Source of the DNA: a virus
Reading direction: 5' to 3' (one strand)
DNA: 64,000 nt
Virus record (IMG/VR): IMGVR_UViG_3300032293_001441
Coordinates: 1-64,000 of that record
The stretch's first letter is position 1. Every line of letters begins with the position of its first letter. A model generated the notes under the pieces. That model saw nothing but the letters and a program-made list of their open reading frames with translations, had not been told where the DNA came from and did not search any database. Below are positions 43,287 to 51,014 of this stretch, piece by piece. Made by a program: the position numbers and the translations under genes.

Positions 43287-43658
43287 TTATTTTGTTTTTT
43301 TGTATTCAAAAAAGACGGACATCATGTCCAACTTTTGCATAACCTGCTTTGCCTGACGGCAAATTTCAAAATCATCGTGTTTTTTTGAAAACTCAATGAT
43401 GTTTTGAATGTTTTCCCTAAAATCTTTTTGGTTCATCAATACCACGAAATTTGAATTTTTGAAACTGAAGATCTCAACAACTGGCATTCTGTTTTTTATG
43501 CCATATTCAATGTTATTCAATATGCGACGGTTGATTTCGTGGCGATGCGTTTCCAAATACTTTTCCATTTCCGTGTTTGATGACGGAAGTTCTATGACTT
43601 CGTATGAATTTTTTGACTTTACTTTTGATCCAGACTTACTGCGTGGATTCTTTTTCAT
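43287..43658 (-). CDS. Small charged phage protein upstream of PhoH
   Basis: A 123-residue protein. The first 20 residues are Lys/Ser-rich, then a helical and charged region with INRRILNNIEYGIKNRMPVVEIF and QKDFRENIQNIIEFSKKH. No family recognised. It is nested between a putative metallopeptidase (23-nt overlap) and PhoH (1-nt gap) in a tight operon. Confidence 0.7.
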   Translation of the reverse strand: MKKNPRSKSGSKVKSKNSYEVIELPSSNTEMEKYLETHRHEINRRILNNIEYGIKNRMPVVEIFSFKNSNFVVLMNQKDFRENIQNIIEFSKKHDDFEICRQAKQVMQKLDMMSVFFEYKKTK

Positions 43659-44016
43659 ATACTGAAGATAAATATATCTCTAGCAAAGATTTTCCCATTA
43701 TATTCACAAACTTCTCGTTCTCAGACAATGTTTCTTCTCCCGTTGCATCCAATATGATATGCATCACTTCATGAAAAAATGTTTCTGCCACCGTTTCTTC
43801 TGTTATTTTAACCACGGCTTCATATACCACGCCATCTTCTTCATATTTTCTATTTACTTCGCCAACTCCCTGCAAACGTATTAATTTCAAATCTTCGTCT
43901 GCACAACCATAACAATCTTCTTTCTCAAACAAATCAGGCTCTATTTGGACTTTATATTTGTGTCCAAAAAGTATAAATTCTTTCGGTATATTAAGTCTTT
44001 TTTCGGTATTAAACAC
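43636..44016 (-). CDS. Putative zinc metallopeptidase-like protein (HExxH)
   Basis: A 126-residue protein with the HExxH metal site FFHEVMHIILD (~80-90). The flanks, IPKEFILFGHKYKVQIEPD and ENEKFVNIMGKSLLEIYL, resemble small SprT/ImmA-type phage metalloproteins. The start is GTG at 44014-44016, since no in-frame ATG lies nearby. A shared octamer (44021-44028) lies between it and the divergent plus-strand gene at 44031. Confidence 0.7.
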   Translation of the reverse strand: MFNTEKRLNIPKEFILFGHKYKVQIEPDLFEKEDCYGCADEDLKLIRLQGVGEVNRKYEEDGVVYEAVVKITEETVAETFFHEVMHIILDATGEETLSENEKFVNIMGKSLLEIYLSSVYEKESTQ

Positions 44017-44020
44017 TACA

Positions 44021-44028
44021 TATAAATA
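44021..44028. promoter_or_regulatory. Octamer shared by two divergent genes
   Basis: Plus strand TATAAATA lies 2 nt before the ATG of the plus gene at 44031. On the minus strand the same bases read TATTTATA, 4 nt before the GTG at 44016. It is one of two divergent regions with this arrangement. Confidence 0.45.
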
Positions 44029-44030
44029 TC

Positions 44031-44306
44031 ATGAGTGAACAAAAAGAACCAAATTTAATTGATAAGGCAAAAAGCCTGACCAAGGCCGCATATGACTGGA
44101 GCGTAAAGGACAAATTCAACAAAGTACCACCGGAGGTATTTGAACAAAGAAAATCTATATGCCTTGGTTGCCCAAATTGGGATACTGAAGCATTTAATGG
44201 GTTGGGAAAATGCAAACTATGTGGATGCTCTGTGGCAAAATTATATATGCCAAGTTCTATTTGTCCAGATAAGCCTCCTAGATGGAATCCTATATCTATT
44301 TCTTAG
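44031..44306 (+). CDS. Small cysteine-rich, probable zinc-binding protein
   Basis: A 91-residue protein, one of only two plus-strand genes. The C-terminal half has six cysteines (C43-x2-C46, C60-x2-C63-x-C65, C77) with SICLGCPNWD, KCKLCGCSV and SSICPDKPPRW. This pattern recalls small iron-sulphur or zinc proteins conserved in T4-like phages, but I cannot confirm which. The 3' end overlaps the convergent gene at 44296 by 11 nt. Confidence 0.75.
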   Translation: MSEQKEPNLIDKAKSLTKAAYDWSVKDKFNKVPPEVFEQRKSICLGCPNWDTEAFNGLGKCKLCGCSVAKLYMPSSICPDKPPRWNPISIS

Positions 44307-44511
44307 TTTTCTGTTGACAAGTTCCACAACCAGCAAACAAACTTTCGCAATAATAACAAAAGCCGGTGAATACTTGATGTATTCCACCGGCTTTATACTT
44401 TAATAACACTATCTGATTTTTATTATCTTTACACGAACGACAAATATAAACAGTACCGTGGCTTTTTAGTGTGTTCAGTTCGCTGCTTGTGATAATGGTT
44501 TCTTTAGACAT
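44296..44511 (-). CDS. Small zinc-ribbon-like protein
   Basis: A 71-residue protein with three CxxC pairs (YICRSCKD, FCYYCESL, CGTCQQ), which could bind one or two zinc ions. It overlaps the upstream HELCH protein gene by 37 nt and the convergent plus-strand gene by 11 nt. Zinc ribbons often contact nucleic acid or polymerase; no function is assigned. Confidence 0.65.
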   Translation of the reverse strand: MSKETIITSSELNTLKSHGTVYICRSCKDNKNQIVLLKYKAGGIHQVFTGFCYYCESLFAGCGTCQQKTKK

Positions 44512-44960
44512 GAGATCAATAGATTATAATAATAAGTATAATCTTTGTTGGTATAAACCATTTTAGCTTTATGCTTAAAAACAGTTTTTACCGTAGCCAT
44601 ATCTTTGCCAATATCCTTCTCCTTGAAATACCACTTGAACAAAAACTGATTGACTTGTATGTCTTGGGCAATATTACACCACTCTCTGTCCATCTTTGGA
44701 TTGATTAGCCAATGACCAAACATTACGTGGCATAGTTCGTGGCAAATAACAAACAACTTTTTATCATACTTGTATTTTTTCCAAACTTCTGGATTAGCAA
44801 CAAGTCTGAAATTGTTGTTATGTATTTCTAACTCAACAGATTCGGCATCTTCGTCAAATACCATTGGTTCAAACCTATTCCACATCTCACCAAATAATGG
44901 ATTGAGAATATCAAGCCTCATACTCAGCAGTTGATTCTCTCGTTTCTTAAGTTTTTTCAT
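44475..44960 (-). CDS. Putative metallopeptidase (DUF2201/VWA-associated type)
   Basis: A 161-residue protein with HELCHVMFGH (~75-84), an HExxH motif with a third His four residues on, which fits metal-binding peptidase domains of the DUF2201 N-terminal type. FDEDAESVELEIHNNNFRLV and DREWCNIAQDIQVNQ flank it. The ATG lies directly after the T run of the terminator at 44970-44987; a start at ~44921 (MRLDILNPLFGEM) is an alternative. Confidence 0.7.
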   Translation of the reverse strand: MKKLKKRENQLLSMRLDILNPLFGEMWNRFEPMVFDEDAESVELEIHNNNFRLVANPEVWKKYKYDKKLFVICHELCHVMFGHWLINPKMDREWCNIAQDIQVNQFLFKWYFKEKDIGKDMATVKTVFKHKAKMVYTNKDYTYYYNLLISCLKKPLSQAAN

Positions 44961-44969
44961 AAAAAAATA

Positions 44970-44987
44970 GGGGAGGTTTCCCTCCCC
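44970..44987 (-). terminator. Rho-independent terminator abutting a start codon
   Basis: A 7-bp GC-only stem (GGGGAGG / CCTCCCC), 4-nt loop, and on the minus strand TATTTTTTT then ATG. It would end transcription from the small basic gene and leave the next gene needing readthrough or its own promoter. Confidence 0.9.
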
Positions 44988-44992
44988 TTGGT

Positions 44993-45214
44993 TTAGATGC
45001 GGGCTCGTCGAGCCTTCTTCTTGCTCTTGGGCTTTTCAGTCGTGCCAGCTACATACTTTTCGCCAGCAGCCTTGCGACGAGCCGCACTTGCCCACGAGTT
45101 GCGAGTCTTCTTGCTCGCAAACTCGTACTTCTTCCCTTCGTTAAGCAACTTCTCCACTTCATCGGCAGAAGTTGCGCTCAAAATACGCTGTTTTAGACCT
45201 TGATTGTTCTTCAT
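44993..45214 (-). CDS. Small basic protein
   Basis: A 73-residue protein with a very basic C-terminus (KPKSKKKARRARI) and an Arg/Ala-rich middle (SWASAARRKAAGEK). Such proteins often bind nucleic acid, but no family is recognised. It is directly followed by the terminator at 44970-44987 and is 4 nt from the gene before it. Codon use is GC-richer than in the surrounding virion genes. Confidence 0.7.
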   Translation of the reverse strand: MKNNQGLKQRILSATSADEVEKLLNEGKKYEFASKKTRNSWASAARRKAAGEKYVAGTTEKPKSKKKARRARI

Positions 45215-45218
45215 ATGA

Positions 45219-45419
45219 TTAGACTCGGGCCTTCTTCTGGTTCAGGGGGCGGATTTCCAACTTGCTGCCATCGGGGTATCGCTTGATGATACCTGTCCAA
45301 TAGTCAAGCTCTCGCTGGGCATCCAGTTTGGAGTCATACTCCGAGTCGCTAACGCGGACGTTGTTCCGAAAAACAGCGTACATTGTGGTTTCAGTTTGTT
45401 CGAGTGTATTATTACTCAT
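45219..45419 (-). CDS. Small unknown protein
   Basis: A 66-residue protein (opens MSNNTLEQTETTMYAVFRNN) with a beta-type segment MYAVFRNNVRVSD followed by a helix KLDAQRELDYWTGIIKR. No family recognised. It is in a three-gene run of small, GC-richer genes ending at the terminator. Confidence 0.65.
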   Translation of the reverse strand: MSNNTLEQTETTMYAVFRNNVRVSDSEYDSKLDAQRELDYWTGIIKRYPDGSKLEIRPLNQKKARV

Positions 45420-45434
45420 GTTTTGGTTTTTGTA

Positions 45435-45632
45435 TTATTCTTCACTATAACGAGAATAGTTGTAACTCTCTAGGTACGATAATTCATCACGAATGTCGTG
45501 CTCGGTGGGTTCAATCATCGCGGGCAAACCAACCTTCTTGAGCGCAAGTTCCTCGCCCGCGTCGTTGGTCACGACCTTCTTGGGACGACCGCGACCACGC
45601 TTGATAGTATATGTGTTAGATGTATCATTCAT
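45435..45632 (-). CDS. Small AT-hook protein
   Basis: About 65 residues from the third possible ATG (MNDTSNTYTI), chosen because GGTAAGG lies 9 nt before it; starts at 45638 and 45650 are also open. The N-terminus has an AT-hook, IKRGRGRPKKV (~10-20), which binds the minor groove of AT-rich DNA. The rest is acidic (EPTEHDIRDELSYLES). A promoter-like TTGTAC-17-TATGGT lies just upstream. It may bind the AT-rich promoter regions of this phage or host DNA. Confidence 0.7.
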   Translation of the reverse strand: MNDTSNTYTIKRGRGRPKKVVTNDAGEELALKKVGLPAMIEPTEHDIRDELSYLESYNYSRYSEE

Positions 45633-45650
45633 ACTCATATACCTTACCAT

Positions 45651-45860
45651 ACTATCTTAAAATATCAAGTACAAAATATTAGAATAATTACTATTTATAA
45701 TGACCGTGAGTAAGTTTAGCGTAAATGACCGAATACAACATGGTTATATACATTTTAAATGCTTGTGCGTGTGTATTGCTAAAGGCAAAAACCCCACATT
45801 TTACTTAAAGGGGCTAGTCAGAACGATATTTAGTTGGAAGTATTAAAAAAATATTCATTG
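45651..45860. other. Non-coding gap between two operons
   Basis: About 210 nt without a supported gene. It holds a likely weak terminator (45792-45813) for the glycosyltransferase operon on its right and a promoter-like TTGTAC-17-TATGGT for the AT-hook gene on its left. The remainder shows nothing I can name. Confidence 0.6.
45792..45813 (-). terminator. Possible terminator after the second glycosyltransferase operon
   Basis: A short CCCC/GGGG stem with a further TTT/AAA pair and bulge, followed on the minus strand by TTTTTGCC. The stem is weak, so confidence is modest. Confidence 0.4.
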
Positions 45861-47189
45861 TTATTTAACTTTATATTTTTCTAAATCCTCGTCTGGGATC
45901 TGGGAGTAATAGTCATTATGAAAAGTTGGAATTAATTTCACAGTTCCACTCTCATTGGCGCAGAGATTGTCTGTATTTTTTAGTGTATATTCATTATCAA
46001 ATCCCATTGTAGAAATATGATATGTACCCATTCCCCAACGATATATCATTGTGGATTGGTTTTCCTTGGTATAGACTTTTTTTGGAAACGTAATCGTAAA
46101 ATCGACATCTTCATTTCCGCTTTTATTTGGAAAATTCGTTTCAAGTATATATTTTTTAGAGTACACATTTCCGTTGTTTACACTACTTTTCTTAGTTGAA
46201 AATTTATTATTTTTGAACAAATAATGATTTTCAGACCGATACACCTCCATACCACGCTTTTCATTTATTTGTTGGGATACACACTTTAATGCCCATGGAC
46301 AAAGTAAATCATCATCGTCCAGTCTATATATATTATTTGCTCCACACGCAATAAACCCGTATTTCAACTTTTCTGATATGGAAGAGAACCTATAATTTAA
46401 ATTTATAACTTTTATATTTTTGTGATCAAATACATATTGTACATCCGGGCAATCATTTATTATTACCATTTCCATAGGGCCGTCGTAAATTTGATTTAAA
46501 AATGAATATATTGCTTCTTCCAAAAAATTTTTTCTTTTATACGTAATAGTCAATACAGAGATAAATGGACTGCACGTTGAAGAATATGTAGCGATGTCGT
46601 CGTCTTGAATTTTTTTAAACTCGGATAGAAGTGATGTAGAAGACATTCTGGTTTCTATTGGAAACCCGGTCAGTTGCCATGCGCCTCCATACACCGAGTC
46701 CATAAGAAAATCATCACCGCACGCAATTTTTAATTTTTCAGGAATAGAAACCCAGTTTGATTTTTTTAAAAATAGTAAACACCCCCAACCAGATGGGCGT
46801 TCTTGTATTTTTTCTACTTTAAAATTCATCGACGACGGAAATGTGCGATAATTGCTCGTAGATTGTCCCACAATTCCACTATCGATATGATCCTTAATAA
46901 AATGAAATACCGATGTGTCGAAATTAATATCATCATTACTAATACATAAGTTATTAAATTTAGATAAAGATACTCCCAAATTCCACGCGGGATTTACATA
47001 CATATTTTGATCTCTTGGAACAATCTTCACTTTTGATGGAATAGTTTTAATTTTTTCCGCATACTCATTTGAATTATCTATCAATATTATTTCACCAACT
47101 TGTTCGCAAGTGTTCAAATCGGAAATCAGTTTATATATTCTATTAGATTTCCACAGTGTAGGTATTATAACTGAAAATTTATCGTTCAT
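45861..47189 (-). CDS. Bifunctional GT2-type glycosyltransferase, two GT-A domains
   Basis: A 442-residue protein with two nucleotide-sugar-binding GT-A domains in tandem. The first (~5-200) starts FSVIIPTLWKSNRIYKLI with IILIDNSNEYAE and SNDDINFDTS. The second (~207-390) starts FISVLTITYKRKNFLEEA and has IINDCPD and the DxD-type YRLDDDDLLCPWAL. It is the last gene of the operon and overlaps the GT32-like gene by 11 nt. Two domains in one protein suggest alternating sugar addition, as in polysaccharide synthases. Confidence 0.85.
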   Translation of the reverse strand: MNDKFSVIIPTLWKSNRIYKLISDLNTCEQVGEIILIDNSNEYAEKIKTIPSKVKIVPRDQNMYVNPAWNLGVSLSKFNNLCISNDDINFDTSVFHFIKDHIDSGIVGQSTSNYRTFPSSMNFKVEKIQERPSGWGCLLFLKKSNWVSIPEKLKIACGDDFLMDSVYGGAWQLTGFPIETRMSSTSLLSEFKKIQDDDIATYSSTCSPFISVLTITYKRKNFLEEAIYSFLNQIYDGPMEMVIINDCPDVQYVFDHKNIKVINLNYRFSSISEKLKYGFIACGANNIYRLDDDDLLCPWALKCVSQQINEKRGMEVYRSENHYLFKNNKFSTKKSSVNNGNVYSKKYILETNFPNKSGNEDVDFTITFPKKVYTKENQSTMIYRWGMGTYHISTMGFDNEYTLKNTDNLCANESGTVKLIPTFHNDYYSQIPDEDLEKYKVK

Positions 47190-48153
47190 ATTTTTCTAAG
47201 GTCAAATTATACAACCAAGTTGATAATTCGTGTTCTTTATTTTTATCTATTTCTATTAACCATTCCGGTTTTGTGTCCTTAGAATGTAGCCACATATGAG
47301 ATAAATAAGGATAAGTTTTTAAAACCGTATCAAGAAATTTATATGCAGTTTCTTTGTCGCACTTATATTTTCCCCATTTATACAAATTAATATTTTTTAA
47401 ACTCTTATATATGTCACACATTTCTCCACCGTATGCACATTGATCCCAATATGAGCAATTGGAAAGAAAGTCCTCGTAAAAATATATAAGCGTAAGACCC
47501 AGTGTATACGTTTCTGGAAATTTTTTGCAATATTTTAAAGTTAAAGACTGAAAAGAATAATCCCCACAAATACGCACTGGATGATTTCCATTTATGAAAA
47601 TGTCGTCGTTTAATATTCCATCTATAATCGGATGATTTGGCTCGAAATTTTGCCAACAATCGTTCCGTGGAAATATGGGAATGTGATCGTATCCTCTAAT
47701 TTCTCTCAAACTACCAGGTAAGCAATCCTCCGCATTTAATTTATTGTAGTGACAAGTGTGAGGATCGTAAGACCTACATATTATATTATTTTTTTCTGTC
47801 ATGGATTTTATTGCCAAATCGTCGGTGTCGATATAACTTCCTCCATATTTATACAATAAAATTAGCCGAATAATGTCCGATTTTTCTCTTGCAGAAGCCG
47901 ACAAGTAATGTTTAAAAAAAATATCTTTGAGAACAGGAGAAAAATCGATCAGTGATATATCCCATCGTTTTAACTGTATATTGTATTTTGGTATAAAATC
48001 ACTTTCGCGCAGAGTGTTTGATATAACATATATTGCTCTGTCGGGATTAAATACTCTGGTACTGTATACACAGTCCAGTAATATTTTTAATCTATTATCT
48101 GAAATAGGACCGTCCCAAAAGAAAAAAATATTGTTTCTGGATTTTTTCATCAA
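47179..48153 (-). CDS. GT32-like glycosyltransferase with DXD sugar-binding region
   Basis: A 324-residue protein with the DXD module EKSDIIRLILLYKYGGSYIDTDD (~92-114; the DTDD is the metal site). The family includes yeast Och1-type and bacterial capsular or toxin glycosyltransferases. No membrane helix is seen, so it probably acts in the cytoplasm. It is 1 nt from the GT2 gene upstream and overlaps the GT2-type gene downstream. Confidence 0.87.
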   Translation of the reverse strand: MMKKSRNNIFFFWDGPISDNRLKILLDCVYSTRVFNPDRAIYVISNTLRESDFIPKYNIQLKRWDISLIDFSPVLKDIFFKHYLSASAREKSDIIRLILLYKYGGSYIDTDDLAIKSMTEKNNIICRSYDPHTCHYNKLNAEDCLPGSLREIRGYDHIPIFPRNDCWQNFEPNHPIIDGILNDDIFINGNHPVRICGDYSFQSLTLKYCKKFPETYTLGLTLIYFYEDFLSNCSYWDQCAYGGEMCDIYKSLKNINLYKWGKYKCDKETAYKFLDTVLKTYPYLSHMWLHSKDTKPEWLIEIDKNKEHELSTWLYNLTLEKYER

Positions 48154-48154
48154 A

Positions 48155-49003
48155 CTACGTCTGACTATCTTTTGAATTTATGGAGTCCGCAGATTCTGCG
48201 AACCATTTGTCCAATAAAGAATTATTTATATCTATCTTAAAATGATCATAAATTTCTTGAGTATCTAGTCCCAACTCTCTAAACCCCAATATATAATTTT
48301 TAACTCTATGCTCGGTGTATATTGGATAAGGAACACCGTCGGGTCTTCCGAATCTATGCACCCATCTTAAAAAAGGAAGACACAGTGTCTTTTTTCCATA
48401 TTTTTTATATTTTTTATGTATATACCCCTCTTCTCCACCAAACCCAATAAATTTTGGGTGAAATCCTAACCAACTATCTTTTCTACAAGAAAATACTCCA
48501 AGTCCTTGGCACTCTATTTCGAACGGTTCGGATGAAATGTCATTTCCGCGTGGATCTGTCCCCCAAGTTCCCCACATATGGTTTTTCCACTTTAAATCAA
48601 AATGAGTAAATACCGTTTTTAAACTATCAGTGTATAACGGACCTTGCAATAAATTTTCATCATCTTTTTCCGAGTCATAAAAATCTATCAAAGACCGCAA
48701 CGATCCTTGTTCTAGCATAACATGGCAATCCATAACCAAGACATATGGGGTATTTGAAAAATCAAAAATCTTACTTCTTATTGAAGTAGATTTATATTCG
48801 TTGAATGGAATATATCGACACTCGGGTATAGAATTGCAAAATTTTTCCAACAATTTACCGTGTGAACCGGATGGATTGTTGTCAATTACAACAAATTCTA
48901 TTTCGTTTGATACTTCTTTATGATATAGCCTTATAGATTGTATTGAAAAATACACTCCACTATAATCATCGTATGTAACCATACCGATTGTAAGTTTTTT
49001 CAT
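48155..49003 (-). CDS. Glycosyltransferase family 2 protein
   Basis: A 282-residue GT2-like enzyme: opening MKKLTIGMVTYDDYSGVYFS, FVVIDNNPSGSHG and the DxD-type YVLVMDCHVML. It starts the second glycosyltransferase operon, 68 nt downstream of a Pro/Thr-rich fibre gene. TATAAAATAG before the ATG is promoter-like but not convincing. Substrate unknown. Confidence 0.85.
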   Translation of the reverse strand: MKKLTIGMVTYDDYSGVYFSIQSIRLYHKEVSNEIEFVVIDNNPSGSHGKLLEKFCNSIPECRYIPFNEYKSTSIRSKIFDFSNTPYVLVMDCHVMLEQGSLRSLIDFYDSEKDDENLLQGPLYTDSLKTVFTHFDLKWKNHMWGTWGTDPRGNDISSEPFEIECQGLGVFSCRKDSWLGFHPKFIGFGGEEGYIHKKYKKYGKKTLCLPFLRWVHRFGRPDGVPYPIYTEHRVKNYILGFRELGLDTQEIYDHFKIDINNSLLDKWFAESADSINSKDSQT

Positions 49004-49071
49004 ATAACTATTTTATATTAAAGTAGCGCCAATCGTTTAGTAAGTGCGTGACTAACTATTGAATAACCAGT

Positions 49072-49923
49072 TTATTGTTGTCCTATATTCTCATTATTTT
49101 CGTTTCCTCCGCCTCCTCCTGTTCCAGGTGAGGTAGGTGCGCTCGTAGGCGCGTCAGTTGGTTCGTCCGTAGGCGCGTCAGTTGGCGCGTCAGTTGGTTC
49201 GTCCGTAGGCGCGTCCGTAGGCGCGTCCGTAGGCGCGTCCGTAGGCGCGTCCGTAGGCGCGTCAGTTGGTGCGGATGTCGGAGCGTCAGTTGGTGCGTCC
49301 GTAGGCGCAGACGTTGGTGCAGAAGTTGGTGCGTCTGTAGGTGCGGATGTTGGAGCGTCGGTTGGCGCGGACGTAGGCGCAGACGTTGGCGCGTCCGTAG
49401 GCGCAGACGTTGGCGCGTCCGTAGGCGCAGACGTTGGCGCGTCCGTAGGCGCAGACGTTGGCGCAGAAGTTGGTGCGGACGTTGGTGCAGAAGTTGGCGC
49501 ATCGGTCGGTCCGTCTGTAGGTTCGTCTGTAGGTTCGTCTGTAGGTCCGTCTGTAGGTCCGTCTGTAGGTCCGTCTGTAGGTTCGTCTGTAGGTTCATCG
49601 GTGGGCGGCGATGACGGACTTGGGGTAGGAGTTGGTGTACGAGTAGGAGTTACAGTCGGCGTTACTGTCCGAGTCGGCGTCGGGGTTGGAGTGTTGGAAG
49701 TTCCGGACGGAGTCGGAGTTACGGTCGGTGTAACGGTTTGTGTCAATGATGGGGTAACGGACGGAGTTGGTGGGGGTTCTGGTACTAACTCCTCCCATCC
49801 TACGTTGAGCATATCTGCTCCAACTTTTACATACAATTTTCCGTCGTCTGTACCAATTGCTGCACCAACTTGTCCAAAAATTTTTGATTCCGGATTTCTT
49901 CTATATGGAATGTGTTTCGGCAT
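49072..49923 (-). CDS. Modular fibre protein with Pro/Thr/Asp/Ala tetrapeptide repeats
   Basis: A 283-residue protein. Residues ~9-48 (NPESKIFGQVGAAIGTDDGK, LYVKVGADMLNVGWEEL) form the shared docking module. The rest is low complexity: Thr/Pro first (PTPTRTVTPTVTP), then more than thirty PTDx or PTSx tetrapeptides (EPTDGPTDAPTSAPTSAP), ending in a short Gly/Asn tail. The Thr/Ser density makes it an obvious candidate for O-glycosylation. It lies upstream of a glycosyltransferase operon and 7 nt downstream of its paralogue. A spacer, stalk or mucin-like shield is inferred. Confidence 0.72.
   Translation of the reverse strand: MPKHIPYRRNPESKIFGQVGAAIGTDDGKLYVKVGADMLNVGWEELVPEPPPTPSVTPSLTQTVTPTVTPTPSGTSNTPTPTPTRTVTPTVTPTRTPTPTPSPSSPPTDEPTDEPTDGPTDGPTDGPTDEPTDEPTDGPTDAPTSAPTSAPTSAPTSAPTDAPTSAPTDAPTSAPTDAPTSAPTSAPTDAPTSAPTDAPTSAPTSAPTDAPTDAPTSAPTDAPTDAPTDAPTDAPTDAPTDEPTDAPTDAPTDEPTDAPTSAPTSPGTGGGGGNENNENIGQQ
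49131..49600 (-). repeat. 12-bp tandem repeat array coding Pro-Thr-(Asp/Ser)-x tetrapeptides
   Basis: Roughly 470 nt of degenerate 12-bp units (for example gcgtccgtaggc and gcagacgttggc). The variations are mostly in-frame substitutions. The array lies inside the fibre gene at 49072-49923 and is likely to vary in length by slippage. Confidence 0.85.
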
Positions 49924-49930
49924 ATGTTTA

Positions 49931-50968
49931 TTACGATAATGTTATATATCCGTCGTAATTTGCTAAACTTTGTCCGGTGCCGCCGCCGTTCGTTCCTGCG
50001 TATGCGCCGGTATCGTAGTCTGGACCTTCCGATCCTCCAATTCCGCCCCCACCACCACCACCACCAGCGCCCCCGCCATCGTCTGCATCATTTGCCCCAC
50101 CGGTTCCATTTACCGCAACAAATGATGATGGAGCATATGAAGCGGATTCTCCTTCTGCTGGAGGATTAATACCAGCACCTCCACCTCCACCTCCACCGCC
50201 AGCACCGGAAACAAGAGAATTCGCATTCGTTAGTATAACGGATGCGCCACCTCCACCGCCACCCCCACCAGAAGCCCCGGTAGCACTTGGACCCGCGTTT
50301 CCTCCATTTCCACCCGAATAATAACCGATACCGCCAGAACCTCCGCCGGTACCAGTTTGGTTATTGCCACCGGGTCCGCCCGCATTTCCAGGTATTAGTT
50401 TGTATGTCCCGTCAAGTAAAAACGTACCCAATGTTCTCGATCCTCTTCCACCACTCCCACCTTGAACCGATACATCGTCCCCACCTTCGCCACCATGTGC
50501 GCCATTTATATCATAGTTTATTATAAAATTATTAGAGAATGGGCTGATAGTCCATGTACCATATCCATTTACAGTCAATGGACCATGTATACTAAAATCC
50601 CACACAGTCCTACCACTTACTGCTGGAGATATATTTAATCTTCTTGTATTTCCGGAAGGTGTAATTGTTGGTGTAGGTGTTGGTGTAGGCGTATTAGAAG
50701 ACGGCGTCGGTGTAGGTGTAAGAGAAGTACCTGTTACTGTCGGCGTCGGTGTAGGAGTACCAGACGACGGTGTGATAGAAGGAGTGGGAGTAATCGTTGG
50801 AGTGGGGGTGATTCCGGATTCTACTTCTTGTACTTCAGTCCATCCCACGTTCAAAGTATCATTTTGTTTTTTTACATAAGCCTTACCTTCATCGGTTCCT
50901 ACTAAATCTCCGACCAATCCAAAAACTCTGGTATTAGGGTTAGAATGATACTTGACGTGGTCGTTCAT
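49931..50968 (-). CDS. Modular fibre protein with Thr/Pro linker and Gly-rich tip
   Basis: A 345-residue protein. Residues ~9-50 (NPNTRVFGLVGDLVGTDEGK, AYVKKQNDTLNVGWTEV) form the shared docking module. A Thr/Pro linker (~55-105) follows. The C-terminal ~190 residues have glycine-rich loops (GGHGGEGGDDVSVQGGSGG, GAGGGGGGGGAG) ending SLANYDGYITLS. The Gly-rich loops resemble adhesin tips of T-even phages and glycine-rich domains of other fibres. It is the first gene of a run with the tetrapeptide fibre and a glycosyltransferase operon. Confidence 0.75.
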   Translation of the reverse strand: MNDHVKYHSNPNTRVFGLVGDLVGTDEGKAYVKKQNDTLNVGWTEVQEVESGITPTPTITPTPSITPSSGTPTPTPTVTGTSLTPTPTPSSNTPTPTPTPTITPSGNTRRLNISPAVSGRTVWDFSIHGPLTVNGYGTWTISPFSNNFIINYDINGAHGGEGGDDVSVQGGSGGRGSRTLGTFLLDGTYKLIPGNAGGPGGNNQTGTGGGSGGIGYYSGGNGGNAGPSATGASGGGGGGGGASVILTNANSLVSGAGGGGGGGGAGINPPAEGESASYAPSSFVAVNGTGGANDADDGGGAGGGGGGGGIGGSEGPDYDTGAYAGTNGGGTGQSLANYDGYITLS

Positions 50969-51014
50969 ATATATTAAATATAAAATATATTAAAATTTTG
51001 ATTTATTATATTGC

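Noticed and set aside
49601-49939. Val/Gly-rich plus-strand ORF
   Set aside because: Antisense of the Thr/Pro repeats of the fibre gene at 49072-49923.
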